Shown here piece by piece: positions 24,150 to 32,356 of a DNA stretch of 47,325 bases. The DNA comes from Oscillibacter valericigenes (GTDB taxonomy: Bacteria; Bacillota; Clostridia; Oscillospirales; Oscillospiraceae), in NCBI RefSeq assembly GCF_021531315.1, contig NZ_JAFBIQ010000017.1, positions 1 through 47,325 of the forward strand. Reading direction: 5' to 3'. The notes beneath the pieces are model-generated. The model was not told the DNA's origin. It did no database searches and worked only from the letters and a program-made list of their open reading frames with translations. The position numbers and the translations under genes are program-made. The first letter of the stretch is position 1, and each line of letters begins with the position of its first letter.

Positions 24150-25850
24150 TTATAATTCCATTTCATTGTTGTGTTTGCGGGTCTGCACGACAGACTGCTC
24201 CTGCGGCTCTTTCAGTTTTCTGACGATGGAGCGATCCTTCTGCGGATGCGGCTCACCCAGCAGCTCGGATACCTCCCGGTCGGCCTGACGGAAGCGGTCG
24301 GCGTCGTAATGTTTGCCGAAGGTGTCCTTGATCTTTTCCCGGACTTCTGCGGTCATATTGCCGCGCAGCTCCATGCGGGCGGTGTGTAATTCTTCTGCGT
24401 CAACGGCCTCGCTCTGCTCTTGCAGCGCATGATACTTCTGAACCTCTGCGTCCAAAGCGTCGGCTGCCTTTGCCGCAACGTCCTCCAGCCCGGTCTTGTT
24501 GGCGTTCAAGGCGTCAAGCTGCTGTTTGACCTCTTTCATCCCGTCCGGGTCGCCCTTACCGAAACCGGCGATCAGCATATCCATTTCGCTTCTCAACTCC
24601 TCCATGTCCTCAGTGAGCGTCGCCAGCGCCTTCTTGATTTCAGCACGGCGCATGAGATTCAAAGGATTCAACATTCTCAACTCCGCTGTCAGGTCCTTTT
24701 TCTGTTTGGCTTTCTCCCGCAGCAGTTTCCGTATCTCCAGATACCGCGCATAGTCCGGCTGGATTGCCTGAATACTCTCGTCCAGCTTTCTCGCCGCGCC
24801 GGTATGGTAGAGCCATGAGTAGCGCAGCAGCAGAATGCCCTTGCGGGCGGTTTCCAGCGCCCTTGCAAGTGCGGGAACGGAGGACTTGATCGCTTCCGTC
24901 AACTTCTGGATTTCCGCACGGAGGGCGCGGATCAGCCTGTTTTGCTCCCGTATCTGCCGGTTGATCTCGCAGCGGAAGGATACGACGCCCTGCCGTTCCA
25001 GCGCACGGGCAACGGGGCCTTCGTGAATGGTGGGGATGGTGTCCAGCCCTCGCTCGGCGTTGCTGCGGTGGTCGATGCGTTCCGTAAAACCGGCGCGCTC
25101 CAGATAGCGGTTTGACACGTCAGCCCACGCTGCCCGCCACGAAACAAGCTGTTCCTCGCTGTTCCAGCGTTCGGAGATGGGATTCTGTCTGCCGTAGCGG
25201 GTGCTTTTCGGATGCTTGTCCGCTCTGACAAGGCCGCGCGCTTCCGCTTCGGAGGGCAGCAGATATTCCTTTTTCTTTTTATCTACATAGTAGGGATACT
25301 GCTTCTCCCAGCCCTCAGCCTGTGCTGTCTTGAACTCTGCGGCGGTGAAGCCCCGTTCCTCGCCGTTTCTGACACAGAGGTATTCCTTCTCCGTCTTGTA
25401 CTGCCAACGCCCCTGTTCGTCCAACGGGCGCACGGTCAGCAGAATATGAGCGTGGGGATTCTGTCCGTCCGTGTCGTGGATGGCAGCGTCGGCGCACATA
25501 CCCTCTGCCACAAATTGCTCTTGAACATATTCTTGAATAAGGGAAATCTGCGCCTGCCGGTCAAGCTCTCGCGGCAGTGCTGCGATGAACTCCCTCGCAA
25601 GGCGGCTGTCCTTGGCCTTTTCGTTTTCCTCCACGGCGTTCCAGAGCTTTTCTCTGTCCTGCCATTCCTGCGGAGCGTATTCCGGCAGAAATACCTGCTG
25701 CCAGACAAGCCCCTGCTTTTTCGTGTAGTCGTGCTGTATCCCGTCGTAATCGTTATACAGACGGGAGCAGCTCATATAGGCGGAAGCGGCCACGGCGGAG
25801 CGCCCTGCGCCCCGGCTGACCACCTTCGCCTCCAGATGATAGATCGCCAA
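24150..25850 (-). CDS. MobA/MobL family relaxase (MobQ type)
   Basis: A 566-residue relaxase. It begins AIYHLEAKVVSRGAGRSAVA, the typical MobA/MobL start containing the region of the catalytic tyrosine, and has the metal-binding histidine motif GQNPHAHILLTV (His 133 and 135). A long alpha-helical, coiled-coil C-terminal half follows. It nicks one strand at oriT and pilots it during transfer. The likely start is TTG at 25850 with AAAGGAGA upstream; no ATG fits the conserved N-terminus. The RSF1010-like oriT lies about 560 bp upstream. Confidence 0.9.
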   Translation of the reverse strand: MAIYHLEAKVVSRGAGRSAVAASAYMSCSRLYNDYDGIQHDYTKKQGLVWQQVFLPEYAPQEWQDREKLWNAVEENEKAKDSRLAREFIAALPRELDRQAQISLIQEYVQEQFVAEGMCADAAIHDTDGQNPHAHILLTVRPLDEQGRWQYKTEKEYLCVRNGEERGFTAAEFKTAQAEGWEKQYPYYVDKKKKEYLLPSEAEARGLVRADKHPKSTRYGRQNPISERWNSEEQLVSWRAAWADVSNRYLERAGFTERIDHRSNAERGLDTIPTIHEGPVARALERQGVVSFRCEINRQIREQNRLIRALRAEIQKLTEAIKSSVPALARALETARKGILLLRYSWLYHTGAARKLDESIQAIQPDYARYLEIRKLLREKAKQKKDLTAELRMLNPLNLMRRAEIKKALATLTEDMEELRSEMDMLIAGFGKGDPDGMKEVKQQLDALNANKTGLEDVAAKAADALDAEVQKYHALQEQSEAVDAEELHTARMELRGNMTAEVREKIKDTFGKHYDADRFRQADREVSELLGEPHPQKDRSIVRKLKEPQEQSVVQTRKHNNEMEL

Positions 25851-25872
25851 ACGTTCTCCTTTCCGCCGACAA

Positions 25873-26180
25873 GGGGTCATTGAAACAGTGACCCCCTGCA
25901 CAGCTTTTCCGTGCAAAGGGTATAAACTCAATTTAGACCCTTTGCGTCCTTGTTTCAGGCACCTGCCAATAAGCAAGGGTGTGCGTTGAACTCACACCCT
26001 TTGCACAAATCCGTAATGATTCGTGACGGTATTCTTCTGCGGGGGGGTGAACGAATTGTTCAGCCCTTTGCGCCATTGCTTGAAGCTGGGGTAGCGAACC
26101 GTGACCCCAGCCGTCCTCTCGCCCCCGGCTTTTTGTTTCTTTTCGCAAAAAGAAAAGGGTGTCGTCTCAAGCGACACCCT
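25873..26180. repeat. Family of stem-loops with GGGT...ACCC cores
   Basis: Within 310 bp there are four perfect hairpins: 25873-25895 (GGGGTCA/TGACCCC), 25913-25945 (GCAAAGGGT/ACCCTTTGC), 25975-26001 (AAGGGTGTG/CACACCCTT) and 26085-26111 (GCTGGGGT/ACCCCAGC), plus a fifth at 26156-26180 (AGGGTGTCG/CGACACCCT). All have a G-rich left arm and C-rich right arm on the plus strand. They sit between the relaxase gene and oriT. They may be single-strand initiation sites, relaxase or accessory-protein targets, or attenuators. Confidence 0.7.
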
Positions 26181-26395
26181 CTCTGCGGCAAAGCTGCCGG
26201 TGGCAGGTTTACGCAGGCAGGCGGCAGGTGGGTTGCTTATAGTAACCTACCGCACAAGCACACCCGTGGTTGTGTTCTGCCGTCTGCGCAGACGATGACA
26301 GCAGCACCCGCAAGGGCTGTGGCATTGTCTGGAGGCTGCCGCAGCAGCCGCAGTCCCCCTCGGAGAGCGCAACGATGCCGCAAGGCATACCACTG

Positions 26396-26433
26396 CCCGC
26401 CTTTGGCGGGTGGTGAGTAAGTTGCGCCCTTAC
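26396..26433. other. oriT with RSF1010-like nick region
   Basis: A hairpin CCCGCC-TTT-GGCGGG (26396-26410) is followed by GAGTAAGTTGCGCCCTTAC. The segment GTAAGTTGCGCCCT differs by one inserted T from the RSF1010 nick region GTAAGTGCG/CCCT, and RSF1010 likewise has an inverted repeat before the nick. The relaxase in this element is of the matching MobQ class. Nicking itself is inferred. Confidence 0.75.
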
Positions 26434-26450
26434 GGGACTAGGCTACCGGC

Positions 26451-26678
26451 TCAGCTCCCGTTTTCTTCGTTCCCTGACAGCTTCCCATTCAGGTATCCCT
26501 CCAGCTCGGACAGCCCAACGGTCTGAACCTCCGGCAGCACCTTTTCCAAGACTGCGCCCTCCTGAATCAGCCTGCGGGTACGGGCTTTCCGTGCTTTCTC
26601 CTTCGCCCGCATCTGCGCTTCCTCCAGCCGGTGCTGTGCCTGGATCAGTTTCTTTTCCTCTGCGGTCATTGTGGTCAT
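26451..26678 (-). CDS. DUF3847-like small protein (mobilization accessory)
   Basis: A 75-residue, highly charged helical protein reading EEKKLIQAQHRLEEAQMRAKEKARKA, then a shorter tail. It resembles the DUF3847 proteins that accompany MobA/MobL relaxases in Firmicutes; MobC-like assistance at oriT is an inference. It lies directly beside oriT. The ATG at 26678 has AAAGGAG upstream. The 160 bp before it hold only AT-rich DNA with repeated GGTATCA-like words. Confidence 0.75.
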   Translation of the reverse strand: MTTMTAEEKKLIQAQHRLEEAQMRAKEKARKARTRRLIQEGAVLEKVLPEVQTVGLSELEGYLNGKLSGNEENGS

Positions 26679-26839
26679 AACAAAACGCTCCTTTCGTGGT
26701 AGTAAAAACCGGCTGAATGATACTGTGGTTGGTATCAATTAGCCGGTTTTTGGTGGTACAATATTTCTTGCCCTTGTGTGTGGTATCAAATACATCGGTT
26801 TTGCTGTCATTGCTGCTATCAAAATTGGCAGCATTGGTA

Positions 26840-27214
26840 TCAAAAGCTGTCTGCAAAGTCCAGCGCAGCGTCCATATCCTCGGATTCCTCCGGTTTTTCT
26901 GTTGTATTTGCCGGAGCTGCACCCTGCATAAGTTGCATCCACGGAGCAAAGTTCATGGGTGCGGTTGTCTGCAAGCTCTCCCGGATGGTGTTCTGAATCT
27001 CACGGAGAAAAGCATCCTCTTTTTCTCTCGTTTCCAGATACGGATCGGCGGCAAGCTGCTCCTGCCTGCCAAAGTAGGCATTGACAGCGGCTATTACGGC
27101 GCGATTCACGGAGCGGTACTGCATTCTGTCCAGCCGTTGCAGATGCTCCCATGCTTCTCTGTCCTCCGGCTTGACCAGATTCAGCCGCAGGGTGGTCGTA
27201 TAGATGTTTTTCAT
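26840..27214 (-). CDS. ParR-like partner of ParM
   Basis: A 124-residue protein. The first half (YTTTLRLNLVKPEDREAW, then SVNRAVIAAVNAYF) looks like a ribbon-helix-helix DNA-binding domain, and the second half is acidic and disordered (EKPEESEDMDAALDF). It overlaps the end of parM by four bases (ATGA). In actin-type partition systems such a protein binds the centromere and the ParM filament end. The identification rests mainly on gene order and the N-terminal pattern. Confidence 0.72.
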   Translation of the reverse strand: MKNIYTTTLRLNLVKPEDREAWEHLQRLDRMQYRSVNRAVIAAVNAYFGRQEQLAADPYLETREKEDAFLREIQNTIRESLQTTAPMNFAPWMQLMQGAAPANTTEKPEESEDMDAALDFADSF

Positions 27215-28140
27215 ACGATGCCGCCTGCCTTTCTCATGCGGCGTTCCGCCAGCAGCTCGTATCCCTTGGTAGTGGCGCAGATGTCGTCGTTGAAGATGAC
27301 ACAACCCTTTTCGTAGTTCCCGAAATTCTTCACAAGGCAGCTCCCGCCTCCTACCACATGGAGCTTCATCAGCTCCGGGTCGTATTCGTGCTCCCGCAGT
27401 CTGCGGAAAATGCCGGACACATACTCTGCCGCTGTTTCCCGGATGGCGGTCAGGTAGCGGTCGGCAATGTCCGCCTTGCCGTGGCGCAGGACGCGCTCAA
27501 TGGTGGCGTCATCCAGCACATTGCCGAACTGCCGCAGCACGCTCTCCCGGACGGCCAGCATACACTGATGCGTCCCGAACTTCTCCGTATAGCACTTATC
27601 GGCAACCGGACGGCGCTCATTGATATACATGACATTCATGGTGCCGTTGCCGATGTCGCAGAGCATATTCGTCCCCGTGAAGTCCCGGAGATTGGCTGCA
27701 ACGGCGGCAAAGCCCTGTGGGAAAACGTCCGCTCCGGCAAACTCCACATGATAGTCCGCGCCCCGGAAGGTGAAGTCCACGCTGTCGCTATGGAGCAGAT
27801 ACGCCCGGAAAGCGTCCTTCTGCTCGCTGACCCATGTGAGGGGCAGACCTGCGGCAAGGTAGATGCGGGCGGAGTTGATTTTTCGGATGTTCAGCTCCCG
27901 TCCGATGGCGGCAAGGGTGAGAATATAGTAGTCGCCGTCCGTCATTTTGTCGGCGGCAAACTCCTTGTGTCCCTCCCCGATGGTGTAGTATCTGCCCTCA
28001 TAGATCAGAAGGTCGTTCTTGAAGGTCGGCTCCCTGTCGTGGGCGGTCACGCCGGTGCGAAAGCAGGTGTGGGCGGTCTTGATGTTGCCGTACCCGTGGT
28101 CAATGCCGATGATGATGGGGTTGTTGTTCAGATAATTCAT
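27211..28140 (-). CDS. ParM/StbA-like actin-family partition protein
   Basis: A 309-residue protein of the actin/Hsp70 fold. It opens IIGIDHGYGNIKTA, the phosphate-1 loop of plasmid ParM proteins, has LCDIGNGTMNVM as phosphate-2 near residue 170, and HVVGGGSCL as the adenosine motif near 270. Such proteins form ATP-driven filaments that separate plasmid copies. Its presence suggests the element has, or had, an extrachromosomal circular stage that needs to be inherited. The ATG at 28140 has AAAGGAA upstream. Confidence 0.88.
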   Translation of the reverse strand: MNYLNNNPIIIGIDHGYGNIKTAHTCFRTGVTAHDREPTFKNDLLIYEGRYYTIGEGHKEFAADKMTDGDYYILTLAAIGRELNIRKINSARIYLAAGLPLTWVSEQKDAFRAYLLHSDSVDFTFRGADYHVEFAGADVFPQGFAAVAANLRDFTGTNMLCDIGNGTMNVMYINERRPVADKCYTEKFGTHQCMLAVRESVLRQFGNVLDDATIERVLRHGKADIADRYLTAIRETAAEYVSGIFRRLREHEYDPELMKLHVVGGGSCLVKNFGNYEKGCVIFNDDICATTKGYELLAERRMRKAGGIV

Positions 28141-28187
28141 GCTCGTTCCTTTCTGCCGCTGTGCGGTTGTCAAAATGGTTGATTTTC

Positions 28188-28403
28188 TTACTTTCTTTTC
28201 TGCCAGACAATCTCATAGCCCAGCGCGTCGGCAAGCTGAACGGCTTCAACATAGCGCAGGGATTTCCGCTGGAGCTTGTTGGACAGGTTGGATACACTGT
28301 CAGACCATCCGTGTTCGACGTGTAGCAGATCGACCACCTCCTGCATGGTCAGTCCTTGGCGAACGATGTACGACTTGATCTCGTTTCTCAGGTTGGATTT
28401 CAT
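28188..28403 (-). CDS. Small helix-turn-helix protein
   Basis: A 71-residue protein containing a compact helix-turn-helix: LTMQEVVDLLHVEHGWSDS, then SNLSNKLQRKSLRYVEAVQL and ADALGYEIVW. The order of helices fits lambda-repressor-like domains. It is conserved in clostridial mobile elements, and its target is unknown. The ATG at 28403 has GGAGG nine bases upstream. It precedes parM on the same strand and lies beside the iteron-like array, so it may control replication or partition genes. Confidence 0.75.
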   Translation of the reverse strand: MKSNLRNEIKSYIVRQGLTMQEVVDLLHVEHGWSDSVSNLSNKLQRKSLRYVEAVQLADALGYEIVWQKRK

Positions 28404-28711
28404 CAATTTTTACCTCCATAATTTCGTGTAGTGGGCTTTCGTGTCGGTGATGCCGGTGTGCTTGTCGGTGAAAAACCTGCCGTGACGCAAATCCGCTCAG
28501 AATGCCACCCGTGATACCCTGTTCACAACAGCACCCTATCGGCCTCATTCTTCTGTGTGAGGTCATGCGGAACAGCAGGATATGCCGCAGTTCGGTGCAG
28601 CCTCTTTATTGGCTGGTAAATCGCCCTTTGGTGTACTGCGTTCTCTCTACGGCATATTTCTTTGCGGTTTTCACAAGCATTGATTTTGAAGCCGTTAAAA
28701 TAGGCCGTCCG

Positions 28712-28894
28712 TGTACGGCTCTGTACGGCAAAGCTGACTTCTGTACGCTGTTGTACGCCGGTTTTGCGTACCAGCTGTTGATTCAACAGTCAATTTTTCA
28801 CCTTGCCGCGAATTGCTTCACGAAAAACACAGGCAAAATCGTATTTTGCGGATGAAGTTGAAAACTGGCGTACAGAGTGTACGGCGTGTACGGC
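28712..28894. repeat. Iteron-like TGTACGSC array, candidate replication origin
   Basis: Direct copies of TGTACGGC or a one-base variant start at 28712, 28722, 28742, 28752, 28878 and 28887, and an inverted copy (GGCGTACA) lies at 28868. Several spacings are 9, 10 or 20 bp, that is whole helical turns. The gap 28404-28918 holds no convincing gene. The array borders the P4-type helicase gene, as plasmid origins do. Confidence 0.7.
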
Positions 28895-28918
28895 AGTTTT
28901 GAAGTCCGTGCTCCGCTT

Positions 28919-30247
28919 TTAATACGGCAGCGGGTTGACTACCTCGATGCCCATAAAGCCACGCACCCGCTTGCCGCCGACATGGACATTGTTGGTGGCC
29001 TCCACATTGTAAAGACGCTCATTCTGCGCAAGCTCAGAGCTGACACGGTTAGCCGACATGGGCTTCTGTGCGTTGTCATCACACCAACGGGTATAGGCTT
29101 CATAGATTGCCTTGGAACTGGCGTCACCGTCTGCCCGAAAGCGGATGTAGCCCTCAGATTGCAGGAACTCGATCACATTGTTGCTGCTGCGCTTGACCGT
29201 CTCCATATTTTCTCTGGCCTTGCCGGAAATGCTGAACTGATAGTTGTTCCCAATCAGTCGATGCAGACCCTCCAGACACCAGAGAAAGATACCCTCCTTC
29301 TCCCGCAGCAGCTTGTCCACCAAAAACGGATCATCCGCTCGGCCTGCGGGCCGATCTATGGTAGTCAGCACGATCTGGCGGCGAAAGAAACCGTCGGACT
29401 TATCGTGCAGGGCCGTCAGCGCGCCGTTTCCGAAGCAGAGGAAACGAACATAAAGCTGACTCTGGTAGCTCTGGACGCCCTTGCGCTCCATGTCCATCTT
29501 GCACTCAGAGGTGACGATGGACTTGATATAATTGGTTTTGGGCAGGGCACTCATATCCATATCGTCGTCCACCATCAGGAGCTTGTTTTCAAGGTCCGCA
29601 CGGCTGAACCGGTTGCTCTCGACCTTCTGGATGCTGGTGGTATTCATGCTGTCGCCCAGCAGCGAGCGCATGACCAGCCCGATGCGGCTTTTGCCTTCGC
29701 CGCCCTTACCGATGAGCATGAGCATTTTTTGCCCCTTGGTGGTGGGCAGCAGGCAGTAGCCGAGATATTCCTGCAAGGTGGGAATATCCTCCGGGACAAG
29801 GAGTTCAGATAGAAATTGCAGCCAGCGGTTCGGCACGGATGCGTCAGGCTTGTAGGAGACAGTCAGACGATTGTTGCAGTAGCTCTTGTCGGCACTGAAA
29901 CGTCCGTCCATGAAATACGTCCCGTTGGCAACATGGATACGGTCTGTCTCAATGGGTAGCGGTGGCGAATACGCTTGCAGCTTGATGCTGGCAAGTAAGT
30001 TTGCCACGACCTTGGACAAGCCGGAGGTCAGACAGCTGGAGATTTCCTCTAAGATCAGGTTGCCGATCTGCCCCTCGTCCTCAATCAGCCCGTCCACGGT
30101 GAACAGCCGCCCACGCACACATTTCATGGGGTGCTTGTCCAAAAACTGCTGGCAGAACAGCACTTCATTGATGCGCTTCCCGTCAAACCAGTCGGGCAGG
30201 CTGTCCTCAAATGGCAAGGTCGTTACGGCGTTTTCTTTGTTTTCCAA
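28919..30247 (-). CDS. P4-type superfamily 3 helicase / primase-like replication protein
   Basis: A 442-residue protein matching the phage/plasmid primase P4-family C-terminal region. It has a Walker A in LIGKGGEGKSRIG (about 180-192), a Walker B in LLMVDDDMDM (about 222-231) and a sensor-like FLCFGNGALTAL segment, followed by a C-terminal winged domain. It should unwind the origin and load replication proteins. The start is TTG at 30247 (GGAGGAAATGGAGC upstream), overlapping the end of the CHC2 gene by 41 bp. With CHC2 as primase-like partner and the iterons next to it, a replication module is strongly suggested. Confidence 0.85.
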   Translation of the reverse strand: MENKENAVTTLPFEDSLPDWFDGKRINEVLFCQQFLDKHPMKCVRGRLFTVDGLIEDEGQIGNLILEEISSCLTSGLSKVVANLLASIKLQAYSPPLPIETDRIHVANGTYFMDGRFSADKSYCNNRLTVSYKPDASVPNRWLQFLSELLVPEDIPTLQEYLGYCLLPTTKGQKMLMLIGKGGEGKSRIGLVMRSLLGDSMNTTSIQKVESNRFSRADLENKLLMVDDDMDMSALPKTNYIKSIVTSECKMDMERKGVQSYQSQLYVRFLCFGNGALTALHDKSDGFFRRQIVLTTIDRPAGRADDPFLVDKLLREKEGIFLWCLEGLHRLIGNNYQFSISGKARENMETVKRSSNNVIEFLQSEGYIRFRADGDASSKAIYEAYTRWCDDNAQKPMSANRVSSELAQNERLYNVEATNNVHVGGKRVRGFMGIEVVNPLPY

Positions 30248-30851
30248 GCTCCATTTCCTCCCTCCGTTTCCTCTCGGTGTATTCCTGCAACTGCTTGATC
30301 CTGCCGCTGTCCCAAAGCTCGCGGACGGCGGCTGTCCGCTGCTCCGCGCTGCCGAAGATGAACACGTCGCATAGATGCTCGATATGGCACTCCATCTGGC
30401 AGGCTTCTACAAAACGGTCGCCCAGCGGTTCGTCAGGGGTCTTTGGCGCATACCGCACCTTCCAGCCCCGAAGCAGGTGCAGATAGTCCGTCAGCACAGA
30501 AAAACACAGCCGCTCCGATTCCCGGAACTGCTGTGTCAGGTGGTACGGTATTTCTTTTGCTGGGCGTGGCGCTGTATCTTCCCCGGTCTGCATAGGGATG
30601 CCGAAGTCCGTCGCAAGCCGCCCGGCGGCGTCACGGGCATTCTGTCCGGTGAGCTGCGCCGTCAGGTCGATCACGTCCCCGGCCTGCCCGCAGCCGAAGC
30701 AGTGAAAGTGGTCGGGGTACAGCTTCATGCTTGGTGTACGGTCGTCATGGAACGGACAGCAGGCCATGCCGCCGCGATTGACAGGCAGACCGTATCGCTC
30801 TGCCGCCATCTGCGGCGTGACCCGCCCCTTGACGGTTTCATATAGATTCAT
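30207..30851 (-). CDS. CHC2 zinc-finger protein (DnaG-type N-terminus)
   Basis: A 214-residue protein with an N-terminal CHC2 zinc finger: CCPFHDD and HFHCFGCGQAGD (about residues 22-50), the DNA-binding module of DnaG primases. The catalytic TOPRIM domain is absent, and the C-terminal 100 residues are of unknown fold. It may recognise primer sites and work with the overlapping P4-type helicase. The ATG at 30851 has GGAGGGAAT upstream. Confidence 0.88.
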   Translation of the reverse strand: MNLYETVKGRVTPQMAAERYGLPVNRGGMACCPFHDDRTPSMKLYPDHFHCFGCGQAGDVIDLTAQLTGQNARDAAGRLATDFGIPMQTGEDTAPRPAKEIPYHLTQQFRESERLCFSVLTDYLHLLRGWKVRYAPKTPDEPLGDRFVEACQMECHIEHLCDVFIFGSAEQRTAAVRELWDSGRIKQLQEYTERKRREEMELGKQRKRRNDLAI

Positions 30852-31050
30852 ATTCCCTCCGTTTCTGCTCGTGATAAAGAGCGTGTAATTTAGATTTTCG
30901 GTAGCCGCTACCGAATAAAAACAAGTTTCCAAAGTGGGAACTTGAAAACGCTGCTAAGGATGCTCGCCGAATGAGCACCCTTCTTCATTGTCAGTCTGCA
31001 TCTTCCACCGTCTGCTTCAGATTCATCACCCCACTTTCAATTTTCCCGAT

Positions 31051-31180
31051 CAGAGGGGCGGTTTTCATACCCCTCTGTCTGTATGATGTTCAAATCGTGA
31101 AAAAACAGGCGAATCACACGACAAGCCCGTTTCAAAAAACAGGACAGGCTCTTTCTCTGTTCACATCTATATGGTATAAT
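31051..31180 (+). promoter_or_regulatory. Hairpin and extended -10 promoter before the DUF6076 gene
   Basis: A perfect 8-bp hairpin CAGAGGGG/CCCCTCTG (31051-31058 with 31070-31077) lies in the intergenic region. TGGTATAAT (31172-31180) is an extended -10 promoter without a clear -35. The rest of 30852-31207 shows nothing further except the divergent leftward promoter area of the CHC2 gene. Confidence 0.55.
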
Positions 31181-31207
31181 TAAAAAAACACGACAGGAGG
31201 GCGAGAG

Positions 31208-32323
31208 ATGACAACTTCCATCAACGAGCACAATATGCTGACGCTGGATTTCTGGAGAGATACCGTGACCTATGAGGGAAAGACCGTGCCGACCGGCACG
31301 CTGGGCTGCGAGACGCTGAATATCCCGGACGAGGTGATTGAAAAGCTGAACGAACTATGTCCGCGTGTGAATCTGCTTCTGGAAACCATGAATCAGCAAA
31401 CGCCGAACGCCGCTCTGCTGCCGGATGCAGGGAAAGCGGCAGAGGAAATCCTGACGCTGCTCCGAGACGTGCCGCCTTTTCACAGGCTGGATATGGATTT
31501 CTACCTTCCCGGCATCTCCAAAGCGTTCACGCTGGAGGGTTTGCAGGCATACAGCAGCGCACAACTGTCCGGTTCGCTTTCGACGAAGCAGTTGGAAGAG
31601 GTCAGGCTGGGGGTGCTGCTGGGGCGCATCGTTCCGGTGCTGGGACACCTTGCATTCTCTCTGGCGGAATACAAAAAGGGCATGGAGCGGTTTGCCCTTA
31701 TGCTGGACGCAGAGGGCAGTGACCGCACCCCGGACGGTCTGGCAGAATTGTTCGGGCGGTGCTTCCCTGCGGAGTTCCGCCTGAACGAAGCAAGCCCGTG
31801 GATGGCGCTCACTAATGAAACTTCCCAATACCTGTCTGTCCTGCATACCGGCGAGGACAAGGCAAAGCTGGTGAAGCGCATCCACTACGTTACCTTTGTG
31901 GGGATGCTCCGCGCCGATTTCTTTGAGGGTCTGTGCGTGGGTCACGCGCCGAAGAAATGCCGCATCTGCGGCAAATGGTTCCTGACCACCAACGCAAGGC
32001 ACACAAAATACTGCGGAGGCTTCGCCCCCGGCGACAAACTGGGACGCACCTGCCGCCAAATCGGGAATCTGCGGGGCAGGGCGCAGCGGGAGCTTGCGCC
32101 GGATCATCCCATCAAGAAGATATACAACCGACGCATGAACACCATAGATAAAAAGCAGGACAGAGGGACGCTGGATCAGGACGCTGCCGCCGTCATGAAG
32201 CGGCTGGCAAAGCGTAAAATGCAGCAGGCGATCAGCGACGTTGCCTATGCACAGGGCAGCTATGCCGCCGAGATGGAACAGGCGGCGCTGCTGGCGGAAG
32301 CAAAAGCGGAGATGAATCGATAA
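31208..32323 (+). CDS. DUF6076 family protein with a zinc-binding motif
   Basis: A 371-residue protein typical of clostridial mobile elements and assigned to DUF6076 from memory. In the C-terminal third a treble-clef-like motif KKCRICGKWFLTTNARHTKYC supplies four metal ligands (C, C, H, C), followed by a basic helical tail. Function is unknown; the zinc motif and basic tail suggest nucleic-acid binding. It starts a plus-strand unit with the sigma-like gene 33 bp downstream, read from the promoter at 31172-31180. The ATG has CAGGAGGGCGAG upstream. Confidence 0.82.
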   Translation: MTTSINEHNMLTLDFWRDTVTYEGKTVPTGTLGCETLNIPDEVIEKLNELCPRVNLLLETMNQQTPNAALLPDAGKAAEEILTLLRDVPPFHRLDMDFYLPGISKAFTLEGLQAYSSAQLSGSLSTKQLEEVRLGVLLGRIVPVLGHLAFSLAEYKKGMERFALMLDAEGSDRTPDGLAELFGRCFPAEFRLNEASPWMALTNETSQYLSVLHTGEDKAKLVKRIHYVTFVGMLRADFFEGLCVGHAPKKCRICGKWFLTTNARHTKYCGGFAPGDKLGRTCRQIGNLRGRAQRELAPDHPIKKIYNRRMNTIDKKQDRGTLDQDAAAVMKRLAKRKMQQAISDVAYAQGSYAAEMEQAALLAEAKAEMNR

Positions 32324-32356
32324 GAGGATAACCACTGCGGGAAAGGGGGTGCGGAC

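Noticed and set aside
26101-26298. Plus-strand frames over the hairpin and oriT region
   Set aside because: They cross several inverted repeats, lack ribosome sites and show no protein-like composition.
28502-28855. Frames on both strands in the gap beside the P4-type helicase
   Set aside because: The sequence is dominated by iteron-like repeats, and no frame has a ribosome site or a recognisable motif.
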